A stretch of DNA of 64,000 nt from Streptosporangium pseudovulgare (GCF_014648055.1 NZ_BMQJ01000003.1:372001-436000), one strand, 5' to 3'. Shown: positions 1 through 9,303, counted from the stretch's first letter. Numbers and translations are program-made. The notes: generated by a model from the sequence alone, not told the origin.

Positions 1-1
1 G

Positions 2-127
2 GTCAACTTCTCGGGCGAGGTGATCTGGATCGACGCGCAGCGGGGCCACATGTCGGTGGAGCCGCCGTACGAGTCGGTGGCCGGCGTCTTCTGCGTGGCG
101 GTCGACGCGGAGGGGCGGCGGCTGTGA
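2..127 (+). CDS. C-terminal end of a hypothetical protein (5' partial)
   Basis: The reading frame is open from the left edge and stops with TGA at 125-127. It gives about 41 residues ending in CVAVDAEGRRL. GC at third positions is very high, as expected for a real gene in this genome. The stop overlaps the GTG of the next gene by four bases (GTGA), so the two are probably co-translated. Too little is visible to name a family. The short beta-rich tail next to a YrhB/Imm35-like protein could be part of a small toxin/immunity-type cassette, but that is only a guess. Confidence 0.6.
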   Translation, partial: VNFSGEVIWIDAQRGHMSVEPPYESVAGVFCVAVDAEGRRL

Positions 128-393
128 ACCTCGACCAGGCCAGGGCGATCGCCGAGGAGTACTTCAACGGCGTCCGCCGTCCCGGCTCCACCGTGGAGAT
201 CCGGCTCCACGGCTTCGGCGGCGGCTACGTCGCCTGGGCCGTGGAACCCGAGCCCGACGACCCCGGCGTGCTGCCCGACACCGTCGGCGGCGGCTGCGTG
301 GTGATCGACAAATACACCGGGGAACTCGCCCTCCGGCCGCTGCTCCACCCCGAGGCGGTCGCCGAGCAGTGGCCGGGCCCCCGCCTCCGGTAG
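124..393 (+). CDS. Small YrhB/Imm35-like protein
   Basis: An 89-residue protein starting at GTG, coupled to the gene before it by a GTGA overlap. It opens with an amphipathic helix (LDQARAIAEEYFN) and has a central strand pattern ending in VVIDKYTGELALRP. This layout is typical of the YrhB / immunity protein 35 fold, in which a helix packs on a small sheet and a conserved acid-lysine-x-tyrosine/threonine-glycine turn recurs. Members are small cytoplasmic proteins often found beside polymorphic toxins. No toxin is visible here because the window starts just upstream. The family assignment rests on pattern only; a plain hypothetical protein remains possible. Confidence 0.5.
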   Translation: MNLDQARAIAEEYFNGVRRPGSTVEIRLHGFGGGYVAWAVEPEPDDPGVLPDTVGGGCVVIDKYTGELALRPLLHPEAVAEQWPGPRLR

Positions 394-404
394 ATCGCTG
401 TTTT

Positions 405-435
405 TAGGAGTACGATACTAATAAACGTACTCCTA
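405..435. promoter_or_regulatory. Perfect 10-bp inverted repeat before the DUF234-type ATPase gene
   Basis: TAGGAGTACG at 405-414 and CGTACTCCTA at 426-435 are exact complements separated by 11 AT-rich bases. The arms can be extended by three more pairs after one mismatch. The AT-rich centre contains -10-like sequence (TACGATACT). It lies 15 bases before the GTG of the ATPase gene and just after the stop of the upstream gene. It is best read as an operator, perhaps bound by the winged helix of the ATPase itself. It is less likely to be a terminator. Confidence 0.6.
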
Positions 436-449
436 GAAATGGAGGACTC

Positions 450-1919
450 GTGCGGCTGACCAAGCCTCCGGACATGTTCGATCGCGACTGGGAGTGGCGG
501 CAGCTCACCCGCTTCGCCGGTGACGACGGCCCGGGCGCCACCCTGGGGGTGGTATCGGGGCGTAGGCGGCAGGGCAAGTCCTTCCTGCTGGAATCGCTCT
601 GCGAGGCCAGTGGCGGCTTCTACTACGCGGCGACGGAGGCCGTGCCGCGGCAGGAGGCGCTCCGGCAGCTCGGTGACGCGGTGGCCGCCTACAACGGCGC
701 ACCGGGGACGGTCCGCTTCGGCGACTGGGCGCAGGCCATCGACGGGCTGCTGGCCTTGGCAGCGGACCGTCCGGTCCCCGTGGTCCTCGACGAGTTCCCC
801 TACCTGGTCAGAGACGCCAAGGACCTTCCCTCCGTCATCCAGAAGGCGCTGTCGCCGCGCCGCGCCGCGAGGCTGGCCTCCAGGGCGCGGATTCTGCTGT
901 GCGGGTCCTCGATCTCCTTCATGGGGGGCCTGCTCACCGGTGCCGCTCCGCTTCGCGGCAGGGCGGGCCTCGAACTGGTCGTGCCGACCTTCGATTTCCG
1001 GACGGCCGCCGGGTTCTGGGGCATCACCGACCATCGGCTCGCGGCCATGCTGTACTTCGTGCTCGGTGGCACGCCCGCCTACCGCACCGAATACCTCCGC
1101 GGCGAAGCGCCGGCGAGCCTCGGCGAGTTCGACGCGTGGATCGTCGAGCACGTGCTCAATCCGGCGAGCCCTCTCTTCCGTGAGGTGCGCGCCCTTCTCG
1201 CGGAGGATCCGACACTCCGCGACACGGGTCTCTACCACACGGTTCTCGCCGCCGTGGCCGAAGGGAACGCCACCCGGGGCGGTATAGCGACCCGTATCGA
1301 GCGCAAGGCCACCGACATCTCCCACCATCTGACGGTTCTGGAAGAGGCGGGTCTTCTCGTCACCGAACCGGACGCGTTCCGATCCAACAGGTCGGAGTAC
1401 CGCATCACCGAGCCACTGATCCGCTTCTATCACGTGATCATGCGTCCGTACTGGGCGCAGCTGGAGCAGGTACGGCCCGGCCGTACCGAACGTATCTGGA
1501 AGGCGTCCGCGCCGAAGTTCCTCAGCAACGTCGCCGGGCCGGTGTTCGAGCGGATGTGCCGGGTCTGGGCGTCGAACATGGCCGCCGACGACACCTTCGG
1601 GGGATTTCCCGCGAGGATCCTCTCGGGAGTCGTCTACGACCAGGCCACGCGCACGGGGCACGAAGTCGACCTCGCCGCGTTCGACCCCGAGGGCCGGCTG
1701 CTCGCCATCGGTGAGATCAAGTGGGGAGACGTCGTCGGTCTCGGCCACCTGAACAGACTTGAGAAGATCGCCTCCGTACTGGCCGCCCGGGGGCGGGCCC
1801 CGGGGGTGCTCATCATGTTCAGCGGATCGGGGTTCACCGACGATCTCCGGACGGCGGCCGCTTCCGGTGATGGCCGGATCCAGTTGGTGGACCTCCACCG
1901 GCTCTACACGGGGGAGTAG
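450..1919 (+). CDS. DUF234-type archaeal-like ATPase with winged helix and nuclease-like C-terminus
   Basis: A 489-residue protein with a GTG start, GGAGG at 441-445 and no competing upstream start. The N-terminal P-loop ATPase has Walker A at residues 37-44 (GRRRQGKS) and Walker B near 112-115 (VLDE). A winged-helix segment follows around residues 270-315 (GGIATRIERKATDISHHL). The C-terminal part has the DUF234 pattern of a nuclease-like core (HEVDLAAFD, AIGEIKWG, with D...E.K residues). Such proteins (STAND/MNS-like archaeal ATPase plus DUF234) are common singletons; many have been proposed to be selfish or defence-linked, but their substrate is unknown. It is monocistronic, with its own palindrome upstream and a hairpin downstream. 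Confidence 0.8.
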   Translation: MRLTKPPDMFDRDWEWRQLTRFAGDDGPGATLGVVSGRRRQGKSFLLESLCEASGGFYYAATEAVPRQEALRQLGDAVAAYNGAPGTVRFGDWAQAIDGLLALAADRPVPVVLDEFPYLVRDAKDLPSVIQKALSPRRAARLASRARILLCGSSISFMGGLLTGAAPLRGRAGLELVVPTFDFRTAAGFWGITDHRLAAMLYFVLGGTPAYRTEYLRGEAPASLGEFDAWIVEHVLNPASPLFREVRALLAEDPTLRDTGLYHTVLAAVAEGNATRGGIATRIERKATDISHHLTVLEEAGLLVTEPDAFRSNRSEYRITEPLIRFYHVIMRPYWAQLEQVRPGRTERIWKASAPKFLSNVAGPVFERMCRVWASNMAADDTFGGFPARILSGVVYDQATRTGHEVDLAAFDPEGRLLAIGEIKWGDVVGLGHLNRLEKIASVLAARGRAPGVLIMFSGSGFTDDLRTAAASGDGRIQLVDLHRLYTGE

Positions 1920-1925
1920 GGGAAA

Positions 1926-1960
1926 CGGCCGGGGCGCCGCCCCCGCGGGCGACCCGGCCG
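1926..1960 (+). terminator. Hairpin after the ATPase gene
   Basis: CGGCCGGG at 1926-1933 pairs exactly with CCCGGCCG at 1953-1960, starting seven bases after the stop codon. There is no clear U-tract, as is usual for actinobacterial terminators. It could also serve the opposite-strand ABC permease gene that ends at 2024. Confidence 0.45.
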
Positions 1961-2023
1961 TGTGTGCGCTTCTCCACCCGACGCGCGCCGCCCCGCGGAC
2001 ACCCCGGCCGCCGTGCCGGCCGG

Positions 2024-4543
2024 TCAGCCGGTGGCGAGGGAGCCGACGATGGAGGCGCGGGCGGCCCGGCGGGCCGGCAGCACGGCGGCGATGACCCCGG
2101 CCAGGCCGGACAGCGCCACGAACACCAGGATCTGTGTGACCGGCACCTGGAAGGCGACGTCGTCGTTCATCGTCTGCGTCGCGGCCCAGCCGAACCCGAC
2201 GCCGAGCGCCACGCCGACCAGCGCGCCGATGACCCCCAGGATCAGCGCCTCCACCGAGAGCATCCGCCGCAGCTGGGGCCGGGTCAGGCCGAGCGCCCGC
2301 AGCAGGGCCGACTCCCGGGTCCGCTCGTACACCGACAGCGAGAGCGTGTTCGCGATGCCCAGCAGGGAGATGAGCACCGCCAGGCCCAGCAGGCCGGTGA
2401 TGATCATCACCATCATGTCGAGCGACTCCTCGAACTCGCCGCGGATCTCGGCCGCGCTGGCGACCTTGGCCGTCGGGTACGGCTGCGCCGCCGCCTCGAC
2501 CGCCCGGCGTCCCACGTCGGCGCCGACGCCGTCCCGGGCGTTGACCATCAGCCGGCTGTCGCCGACCGCGCCGAAGTAGCGGTCGAAGTCAGCCGTCGGC
2601 ACGGTGACCGGGGGCAGGACCCCGGAGGCGGGGTCGAAGGTGGCCACCACCCTCAGGTCCACCGCGCCGGCCTTGGCGGTCCGCACGGTGATCCGGTCGC
2701 CGACCTTCAGTCCCAGGTCGGCGGCGACGTGCCGGCCGATGACCGCGGTCCCGGGCGTGAGCAGCGCGATCGACCCCGCATCGAGCTCCGGCCGGAAGTC
2801 CGGCGCCGGGGTGAAGGTCCCCACCCGGAACTCGGCGCCGCGGCCCCCGACCTCGGTGATCTTCTCGCGGAACGCGGCGACCGAGGCGAGCTCGGGCCTG
2901 TTCCGCAGGCCCTCGCCCAGGGCGCGGGGGAGTGTGGCGTCGTCGTCCTGCGGCTGGATCAGGTAGTCCACCGGGAACTGCTCGTCGAGCCGCTCGGTGA
3001 AGGTCACCCGCACGGTGCCGGTGATGACGGCGATGAGGGTCATCAGCGTCACGCCCACGGTGAGCGCCACGGTCGTGGTGGCCGACCGGCGCGGGTTGCG
3101 GCCGGAGTTGTCCACCGCGAGCTTGCCGGGCACCCCGAAGAGCTTCGCGGGCAGCCAGCCGACCAGCGCGCCGAGCGGCCTGACGAGCACCGGGCCGAAG
3201 ATCAGCACCCCCAGGAAGAAGACCGTGCCGCCTGCCATGACGACGAAGAGCGCGGACTCGCCGGGGTCCATGGCGACCCCGGCCGCGGTGACGCCCGCGC
3301 CGGCGAGCAGGAACAGCGCCGCCAGGACCGTCCGGACGACGCCGGTCCGGAAGGTGCGCTCCTCGACCTGCGAGCGCAGTGCCGCGATCGGCGCGACCCG
3401 CGTCGCCGTCCGGGCCGGCAGCAGCGCCGCGCCCACGGTGACGACGACGCCCAGGGCCACGGCCAGCCCGATCGTGCGCGGCGACAGGGTGGGGACCACA
3501 CCGGTGGGCAGCGGCGCGCCGAACGAGGTCAGCGCGGTGAGCGCCCCCAGGCTCAGGCCGTAGCCGAGCAGCAGCCCGAGGGCCGAGGAGAGCAGTCCGA
3601 CGACCGTCGACTCCAGCAGGACGGAGCCGAAGACCTGCCCGCGGGTGGCGCCGATGCAGCGCAGCAGCGCCATCTCCCTGGTCCGCTGGGCGACGAGGAT
3701 GGTGAAGGTGTTGTAGATGACCAGGGCGGCCACGAACATCGCCACCAGGCCGAAAAGCAGCAGGCCTGTCTTGAGTATCCCGGTGTCCGCGCCGTTCTGC
3801 TTCGCCAGGTCGTCGGCGAACTTCTCCCCGGTCACGACCTGGTAGCCCGACCCCAGGGCGGCGGCGACCGCCGCGCGGGCCTGCTCCTGGGAGACGCCCT
3901 CGGCGGCCGCGACGTCGATCTCGGTGAAGGTGCGCTGCCCGGTCATCCGCTGCGCCATGGCGGTGGTGTAGCCGACCGCGCCGGTGTAGCCGAGCTCCTG
4001 GTCGAGGCCGACGTCGAACAGGCCGACCAGGGTGAACTCGTGCCTGGTCTCGCGCGAGTCGAGCACCGTGATCCGGTCCCCGACCTTGAAGCCGCGGGTC
4101 TTGGCGGTGTTCTCGTCGAGTACGGCCTGCGCGTCGGTCTTCGGCGCCGCGCCGCTGGTGATCTCGGTGCGGTTCAGCGGGCCCTCGACGACGGCGATGC
4201 CGGAGGTGGGGTAGTCGCCGGCGGCCTTGCCGTCCTTGCCGATCAGGGCGGAGGTGCCCCGCACGAGCCCCTGGGCGTCGGCGACCCCGCGGGCCGCACG
4301 GACCTTCTCCAGCGCCGCCGCCGGGACGTGGGGTGGCACCTGCCGGTCCGTGCCCGGGGCGGGCAGCACGGCGACGTCGACCTTGTCGGCCGCCGCGGCG
4401 AACCGCTGGCTGAAGCCCGCGTCGATGGTGTCGGTGAGCACGAGCGTGCCCGCGATGAAGCCCACGCCCAGCGCGATCGCCAGCGAGGTGAGCAGCAGGC
4501 GCAGCCGGTGCGCCAGCAGCCCGGCCAGTGTCGCCTTGACCAT
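2024..4543 (-). CDS. FtsX/MacB-type ABC transporter permease
   Basis: An 839-residue membrane protein. After a first membrane helix ([19 protein letters not shown]) comes an extracytoplasmic MacB-like domain. Two FtsX blocks of three or four helices follow, near residues 260-390 and 720-830, with a second pair of membrane segments and a second large outer domain between them. This duplicated layout of about 840 residues is usual for actinobacterial lipoprotein/peptide exporter permeases. The ATG follows the stop of the ATPase gene by three bases, so the two are translationally coupled. The pair probably extracts or exports a lipidic or peptide substrate; the sequence does not show which. Confidence 0.9.
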   Translation of the reverse strand: MVKATLAGLLAHRLRLLLTSLAIALGVGFIAGTLVLTDTIDAGFSQRFAAAADKVDVAVLPAPGTDRQVPPHVPAAALEKVRAARGVADAQGLVRGTSALIGKDGKAAGDYPTSGIAVVEGPLNRTEITSGAAPKTDAQAVLDENTAKTRGFKVGDRITVLDSRETRHEFTLVGLFDVGLDQELGYTGAVGYTTAMAQRMTGQRTFTEIDVAAAEGVSQEQARAAVAAALGSGYQVVTGEKFADDLAKQNGADTGILKTGLLLFGLVAMFVAALVIYNTFTILVAQRTREMALLRCIGATRGQVFGSVLLESTVVGLLSSALGLLLGYGLSLGALTALTSFGAPLPTGVVPTLSPRTIGLAVALGVVVTVGAALLPARTATRVAPIAALRSQVEERTFRTGVVRTVLAALFLLAGAGVTAAGVAMDPGESALFVVMAGGTVFFLGVLIFGPVLVRPLGALVGWLPAKLFGVPGKLAVDNSGRNPRRSATTTVALTVGVTLMTLIAVITGTVRVTFTERLDEQFPVDYLIQPQDDDATLPRALGEGLRNRPELASVAAFREKITEVGGRGAEFRVGTFTPAPDFRPELDAGSIALLTPGTAVIGRHVAADLGLKVGDRITVRTAKAGAVDLRVVATFDPASGVLPPVTVPTADFDRYFGAVGDSRLMVNARDGVGADVGRRAVEAAAQPYPTAKVASAAEIRGEFEESLDMMVMIITGLLGLAVLISLLGIANTLSLSVYERTRESALLRALGLTRPQLRRMLSVEALILGVIGALVGVALGVGFGWAATQTMNDDVAFQVPVTQILVFVALSGLAGVIAAVLPARRAARASIVGSLATG

Positions 4544-4546
4544 CCC

Positions 4547-5320
4547 TCAGGCCTCCAGCTTCATCAGCGTGTCCAGCACGCTCTGCGGGGTCGGCCGGTG
4601 GATCTCGCTGACCAGCAGGCCGTCACGGAGGAACACCACGCGGTCGGCGTAGGAGGCCGCCACCGGGTCGTGGGTGACCATCACGATCGTCTGGCCGAGC
4701 TCGCGCACCGACGTGCGCAGGAAGGACAGCACCTCGGCGCCGCTGCGGGAGTCGAGGTTGCCGGTCGGCTCGTCGGCGAAGATGACCTGCGGCTTGCTGA
4801 TCAGCGCCCGGGCCACGGCCACCCGCTGCTGCTGGCCGCCGGACAGCTCCGTCGGCCGGTGCCCGAGCCGTTCGCGCAGGCCCACGGTCTCCACCACGCG
4901 GTCGAACAGGTCCTGGTCGGCCTGGCGGCCGGCGATGTCCAGCGGAAGCCGGATGTTCTGCTCGGCGGTCAGCGTCGGCAGCAGGTTGAACGCCTGGAAG
5001 ATGAAGCCGATCCGCTCGCGGCGCAGCAGGGTGAGCCGCTTGTCGCCCAGCCCGGTCAGCTCGACGTCGCCGATGTGCACCTGCCCGCCGCTGACCGTGT
5101 CGAGGCCCGCCAGGCAGTGCATCAGCGTGGACTTCCCGGACCCGGACGGCCCCATGATCGCGGTGAAGGCGCCGGTCGCGAAGGAGACGTCCACTCCGCG
5201 CAGCGCGTGCACGGTCGCGTCCCCCCGGCCGTAGCTCTTCGTCAGCCCCTTCGCGACCACGGCGGGCACCGCGTTCTCCCGCGCGCCCCGCGCGCCGACC
5301 TCTCCACCGGTGAGGGTCAC
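4547..5320 (-). CDS. MacB/LolD-type ABC transporter ATP-binding protein
   Basis: A 257-residue ATPase. Walker A lies at residues 57-64 (GPSGSGKS), the signature LSGGQ at 159-163 and Walker B with DEP near 181-185. The downstream motif GNLDSRSGAEV is typical of the MacB/LolD family. The GTG start at 5320 is chosen because AAGGAGAG lies at ideal distance. The frame stays open upstream to about 5590, and an ATG at 5350 is an alternative, but that sequence lacks family similarity. It energises the FtsX-like permease encoded immediately downstream. Confidence 0.92.
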   Translation of the reverse strand: MTLTGGEVGARGARENAVPAVVAKGLTKSYGRGDATVHALRGVDVSFATGAFTAIMGPSGSGKSTLMHCLAGLDTVSGGQVHIGDVELTGLGDKRLTLLRRERIGFIFQAFNLLPTLTAEQNIRLPLDIAGRQADQDLFDRVVETVGLRERLGHRPTELSGGQQQRVAVARALISKPQVIFADEPTGNLDSRSGAEVLSFLRTSVRELGQTIVMVTHDPVAASYADRVVFLRDGLLVSEIHRPTPQSVLDTLMKLEA

Positions 5321-5613
5321 GTCAACTCTCCTTGCGACAACAGCGTTCATGACGGGAAAAACGCTATTGCCAGGGGAAACGCCCGCCATCGGACTGCAGG
5401 ACGGACTTGTCCTCCACCGAAGGGCCCGCGCGGAGCGGCCGTTCCCACCGGAGGGGTAGACCCGCATCGGCCATTCGGCCGACCCGGCCCCGCCCCGGGC
5501 GAGGGTCCCCGGGCACGGACCCCGGCCGGGCTCGACGAGACTCGGCGGGCGGGGAGCCGGGGCGGCAGGGAGGAGAGCCGGTTGTGCCATCTCCTGACAC
5601 CGGTTCCTCGCCG

Positions 5614-6603
5614 TCAGGCCTGGCGGGCGTAGGAGGCGAGGCGATCGCCGAGCGCGATGACGAGGCCGCGCAGTTCATCGGGGCGCTCGATGACGAACGG
5701 CCGGTCGAGTGAGGCGAGTGCCGGAGGCAACCAGTCGAGCCGCTCCGCACGTAGCTCGACGCGCAGCCAGCGTTCGGCCGCCGGGTCCTGGTCCGTCGCG
5801 GGTTCGTGCTCCGCCAGGCTCGCGATGCCGGCGGGAAGGTGGGCGCGGATGTGCTCGGCTGTCCCGTGGATTCGCAAGGTCACCTCATGCCGGTACTCAG
5901 CCGTGGCGAACCCTGACAACACGCGCTGTGCCGGACCGGGACCCGCGGGCGCTTCGAATGAGCCGGGCAGGGTCCTCGCGTCCGCGATGCGCTCGAGCCG
6001 GAAGGTTCGGTCCTCGCTGATCCGGGCGTCCTTGCCCGTGACGTACCACCGGCCCGAATGGGCGACGATCCCGTACGCGTGCAGTGTGCGTTCGCTGCGC
6101 CGTCCGTTGCGGTCGGTGTAGCGGATCGAGACCGGTCGGCGGTGGCGTACCGCATCGGCGATGGTGAGCAGGACCCCGGCGTCCGGGGTGTCGAACCCGC
6201 CGGGCTGGTCCGTGAAGGCGAGAGCCTCCAGGAGTGTGTCGAGCCGGCGGGCGATGTGCCTGGGCAGCACCCGCCGGATCTTCGCCGATGCCGTCTCGCT
6301 CGCCGTGTGCTCCGTCGTCGTCAACCCCGCTCGGCGGCCGGCGACCAGGCCGAGCAGCACGGCCAGCGCCTCGTCGTCGCTGAGCATGAGCGGAGGCAGG
6401 CGGTACCCGGGAGCGAGCCGGTAACCGCCGTAGCGGCCGCGCACCGATTCCACAGGCACGTCCAGATCGATCAACTGGTCCACATACCGCCGCACGGTGC
6501 GCCCTTCGACGCCGAGCCGGTCGGCGAGTTCGGCCACGGTCCGGGTGCCGCCCGACTGCAGCAGCTCCAGGAGTGTCAGCACGCGGCCGGTGGGTCGAGG
6601 CAT
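5614..6603 (-). CDS. YafY-type WYL-domain transcriptional regulator
   Basis: About 329 residues. An N-terminal winged helix-turn-helix of the HTH_11/DeoR type (TVAELADRLGVEGRTVRRYV) is followed by a linker with the usual YGGYRLAPG and LSDDEALAVLLGL motifs. The WYL ligand domain (HSGRWYVTGKD) and a C-terminal WCX-like part complete it. It is divergent from the VOC gene at 6697 and separated from it by a perfect inverted repeat, so it probably controls that gene and itself. A GTG two codons upstream (6609) is an alternative start; neither has a good ribosome-binding site. Confidence 0.88.
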   Translation of the reverse strand: MPRPTGRVLTLLELLQSGGTRTVAELADRLGVEGRTVRRYVDQLIDLDVPVESVRGRYGGYRLAPGYRLPPLMLSDDEALAVLLGLVAGRRAGLTTTEHTASETASAKIRRVLPRHIARRLDTLLEALAFTDQPGGFDTPDAGVLLTIADAVRHRRPVSIRYTDRNGRRSERTLHAYGIVAHSGRWYVTGKDARISEDRTFRLERIADARTLPGSFEAPAGPGPAQRVLSGFATAEYRHEVTLRIHGTAEHIRAHLPAGIASLAEHEPATDQDPAAERWLRVELRAERLDWLPPALASLDRPFVIERPDELRGLVIALGDRLASYARQA

Positions 6604-6620
6604 GTGCACAACTTAACGCG

Positions 6621-6647
6621 AATAGTGGACCGATTCTGTCCACTATT
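6621..6647. promoter_or_regulatory. Probable operator of the WYL regulator
   Basis: AATAGTGGAC at 6621-6630 and GTCCACTATT at 6638-6647 form an exact 10-bp inverted repeat with a 7-base spacer. It is centred in the short gap between the divergent WYL-regulator and VOC genes. Its position and symmetry fit a dimeric repressor or activator site acting on both promoters. Confidence 0.65.
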
Positions 6648-6696
6648 TCTCCTAGCCTGCGACGTGCACGCCTCCGGTACAGCCAAGGAGATCCCC

Positions 6697-7095
6697 ATGG
6701 ACTTCGTCTCGATCCGCATCATCACCAGCGACGTCGCGCGTCTCGTCGAGTTCTACGAGCGCGCCACGGGGGTGCGGGCGATGTGGGCCACCGAGGACTT
6801 CGCCGAACTCACAACCCCCAACGCCACCCTCGCGATCGCCGGCACCCGCACCGTCCCGCTGTTCGCCCCGGGCTCTGCCCGCCCGGCGGACAACCACAGC
6901 ATGATCATCGAGTTCCTCGTCGACGACGTGGACCGCGTTCACCGGAACCTGACCGGCTTCGTCACCGACTTCGTCAACGGGCCCACCACGATGCCCTGGG
7001 GCAACCGGTCGCTGCTGTTCCGCGACCCCGACGGCAACCTCGTCAACTTCTTCACCCCCGTCACCCCGGCGGCCATCGAAAAGTTCGCACGTTGA
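6697..7095 (+). CDS. VOC-family (glyoxalase/dioxygenase fold) protein
   Basis: A 132-residue single VOC module. The ATG at 6697 has AAGGAG six bases upstream. The paired beta-alpha-beta-beta-beta units are visible: SIRIITSDVARLVEFYERATG at the start, and NRSLLFRDPDGNLVNFFTPV near the end. The latter carries the usual RDPDGN turn and a Glu/Asn position. VOC proteins bind divalent metal and serve as lyases, dioxygenases or resistance proteins; the substrate here cannot be told. It faces the WYL regulator and is the likely regulated gene. Its stop lies 20 bases from the end of the convergent response-regulator gene. Confidence 0.85.
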   Translation: MDFVSIRIITSDVARLVEFYERATGVRAMWATEDFAELTTPNATLAIAGTRTVPLFAPGSARPADNHSMIIEFLVDDVDRVHRNLTGFVTDFVNGPTTMPWGNRSLLFRDPDGNLVNFFTPVTPAAIEKFAR

Positions 7096-7115
7096 GGAGC
7101 CAACGTCCTGAGACA

Positions 7116-7787
7116 TCACATCCAGTCCGCCGAGTTCGGGGTGACCAGGCCGCTCTCGTAGGCGTACACCACCGCCTGCGCCCGGTCCCGCAGGCCCAGT
7201 TTGGCCAGGATCCGGCCCAGGTGCGTCTTGACCGTCGCCTCGGCCAGGACCAGCCGGGCGGCGATCTCGGTGTTCGACAGCCCCCGCGCCACCAGCACCA
7301 GCACCTCGCGCTCCCGCGCGGTGAGCCCGTCCAGCGCCGCGGGCTCCGCCGTACCCGGTGACGGGAGGTGTACGGCGAAGCGCTCCAGCAGCCGCCGCGT
7401 CGTGCTCGGCGCCACCACCGCGTCGCCGCTGTGCACCGACCGGATCGCGCTGATGAGGTCGGCGGGCGGCACGTCCTTGAGCAGGAACCCGGACGCGCCG
7501 GCCTTCAGCGCGGCGAACGCGTACTCGTCCAGGTCGAAGGTGGTGAGGATCAGCACCCGTGGCCCGTCCGGCGCGGCGCGGATCAGCCGGGTCGCCTCCA
7601 CCCCGTCCATGACGGGCATCCGCACGTCCATCAGCACGACGTCCGCCCCGGCCGTCCGCGCGACCCGGACCGCCGCGGCGCCGTCGCCCGCCTCCGCGAC
7701 GACCTCGATGTCGGGCTGCGCCCCGAGCACCATGCGGAACCCCGTCCGCAGCAGCTCCTGATCGTCCACCAGCATCACGCGGATCAC
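7116..7787 (-). CDS. NarL/LuxR-family response regulator
   Basis: A 223-residue response regulator starting at GTG 7787. The receiver domain has the acidic pocket DD at residues 8-9, the phospho-acceptor Asp54 in VLMDVRMP, and lysine in FLLKDVPP. A LuxR-type helix-turn-helix follows near residues 155-215 (LTAREREVLVLVARGLSNTEIA). It lies 20 bases downstream of its cognate histidine kinase gene. It should bind DNA as a phosphorylated dimer; its targets are not evident here. Confidence 0.94.
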   Translation of the reverse strand: MIRVMLVDDQELLRTGFRMVLGAQPDIEVVAEAGDGAAAVRVARTAGADVVLMDVRMPVMDGVEATRLIRAAPDGPRVLILTTFDLDEYAFAALKAGASGFLLKDVPPADLISAIRSVHSGDAVVAPSTTRRLLERFAVHLPSPGTAEPAALDGLTAREREVLVLVARGLSNTEIAARLVLAEATVKTHLGRILAKLGLRDRAQAVVYAYESGLVTPNSADWM

Positions 7788-7807
7788 GTCCCGCGCACCC
7801 CTCTCGC

Positions 7808-8998
7808 TCAACCGGCCGCGGGCTCGCCCACCGGCAGCCGCGCCGTCACCTGGAACCCGCCGCCGGGCCGGGGGCAGGCGTCGACGCTCCCGCCGAACAC
7901 GGCGGCCCGCTCCCGCATGCCGACCAGGCCGTGGCCGTCCGGGCTGCGGGGGGCCGCGGCGCCGCGGCCGTCGTCGGTCACCCGCAGCAGCAGCTCGCGC
8001 ACGCCGTACTCCATCTCGACCGTGGCCCGCGTGCCGGGACCGCCGTGCTTGAGGGTATTGGTCAGCGCCTCCTGGACGATCCGGTACACCGTCAGCTCCT
8101 CCCCCTCGGGGAGGGCCTGCCGGGCCCCGGTGACGCGCAGGTCCACCGGCAGGCCGGAGGAGCGGACCCGCGTCACCAGGTCGTCGAGCTGGGACAGGCC
8201 GGGCTGCGGGGTGTACTCCTCGGCGGTGTCGTCGGCCCGCAGCACGCCGACCATCCGGCGCATCTCGGCCAGGGCCCGGCGGCCGGTGGCGGAGATCGTC
8301 CTCATCGCCTCGCGGGCCGTGTCGGGGTCTCCGCCGCCCAGCGCGTAGCCCGCCCCGTCGGCCTGGACGATCATCACGCTGACGTTGTGCGCGACCACGT
8401 CGTGGAGCTCGCGGGCGATCCGGGCCCGTTCGGCGGCGGTGGCCAGCCGGGCCTGCTGGTCGCGTTCGCGCTCGGCCCGTTCGGCCCGCTCCTCCAGTCC
8501 CTCCAGGTAGCGGCGGCGGGTGCTGGTGTAGATGCCGGTGATCCAGATCGCCACGACGAACACCGAGGAGCTGGCGAAGGATCTGCCGTCGGGGTCGCCG
8601 GGGGACTGGAGGAGGGCGAGGAAGACGCCCAGCTCGGAGGTGAGCAGCGCGCCCACCGCCCAGCGCGGCGCGCAGTGCGACGCCACGCCGTACATGGCGA
8701 TGAGCACGGAGAGGTTGAAGAACTGCGGCTGCGCGTCGGCGAGCCACTGGACGAAGCTGACCAGCGAGACGATCGCGAACACCGCCAGCGGGCGGCGGCG
8801 CATCCAGAACATCGGCGCCACCAGCGCCACCGCGAGCACGAGGAACCCCCAGGGCCCGAGGTCCCTGCCGAGCAGGTGGGCGTCCCCGGAGCGGAGCAGC
8901 TGAAGGTTGGCGAACGAGATCAGCAGGAACGGCGCCAGCCACAGGAGGTCCACGACCGCCGGGTGCCGCCGACCCCAGGAGTGCAGTCTGCCGAACAC
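7808..8998 (-). CDS. DesK/NarX-type membrane sensor histidine kinase
   Basis: About 396 residues from GTG 8998. Five or so membrane helices fill residues 15-155. A coiled linker rich in Arg/Glu leads to a HisKA_3 box with His199 (ARIARELHDVVAHN), and a HATPase_c domain near 290-390 (LTNTLKHGGPG, DDGRGA, GLVGMRERA). No large sensory domain is visible, so the membrane part probably senses the envelope signal. The frame continues upstream to a GTG at 9073 without membrane or family features; the 5' limit is uncertain. It forms a pair with the response regulator just downstream. Confidence 0.9.
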   Translation of the reverse strand: MFGRLHSWGRRHPAVVDLLWLAPFLLISFANLQLLRSGDAHLLGRDLGPWGFLVLAVALVAPMFWMRRRPLAVFAIVSLVSFVQWLADAQPQFFNLSVLIAMYGVASHCAPRWAVGALLTSELGVFLALLQSPGDPDGRSFASSSVFVVAIWITGIYTSTRRRYLEGLEERAERAERERDQQARLATAAERARIARELHDVVAHNVSVMIVQADGAGYALGGGDPDTAREAMRTISATGRRALAEMRRMVGVLRADDTAEEYTPQPGLSQLDDLVTRVRSSGLPVDLRVTGARQALPEGEELTVYRIVQEALTNTLKHGGPGTRATVEMEYGVRELLLRVTDDGRGAAAPRSPDGHGLVGMRERAAVFGGSVDACPRPGGGFQVTARLPVGEPAAG

Positions 8999-9182
8999 AT
9001 CCCCACGATATGTACGGGCGGATCGATCCCCTTCCCCCTCAGGGCGGAGCACGGTGTACGACCCAGGTAGCACATTTTGTACGGCTTACGTGTGCTTTAC
9101 CACTTCTTGGGCATCATGGTGGCTGGGAGCACCCTCCGGGGTGAGTAAAGGGAGACCGTTTGTGATGGCGGATCACAACAAC

Positions 9183-9223
9183 GCCGGGCCGCGCGATGGT
9201 GAGGACGCACCGCGCGGCCCGGC
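9183..9223 (-). terminator. Strong GC hairpin in the 8999-9381 gap
   Basis: A 13-bp perfect inverted repeat (arms 9183-9195 and 9211-9223, 15-base loop) in the gap between the protease gene and the histidine kinase gene, both on the minus strand. It is likely to stop transcription from the protease side. The same gap holds a 14-bp direct repeat, GGCGACTCGGGAGA, at 9221 and 9256. No gene was recognised in it. Confidence 0.55.
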
Positions 9224-9303
9224 GACTCGGGAGACATCCGCCCGCCCGGCCGGCCGGCGACTCGGGAGAACACGCCGGCCGGTGACGATGGGGAGAGCGC
9301 GAA

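Noticed and set aside
225-1898. A 557-codon open frame on the minus strand opposite the DUF234-type ATPase gene
   Set aside because: It is antisense to a gene with clear Walker motifs, and its translation is low-complexity with no family features. Long antisense frames are normal in such GC-rich DNA.
5321-5590. Upstream extension of the ABC ATPase gene to 5590 or to ATG 5350
   Set aside because: The strong AAGGAGAG site fits GTG 5320, and the upstream residues have no family similarity.
1964-5632. A 1222-codon open frame on the plus strand
   Set aside because: It lies opposite the ABC permease and ATPase genes and translates to His/Arg/Gly/Gln-rich sequence typical of the mirror of GC-rich genes.
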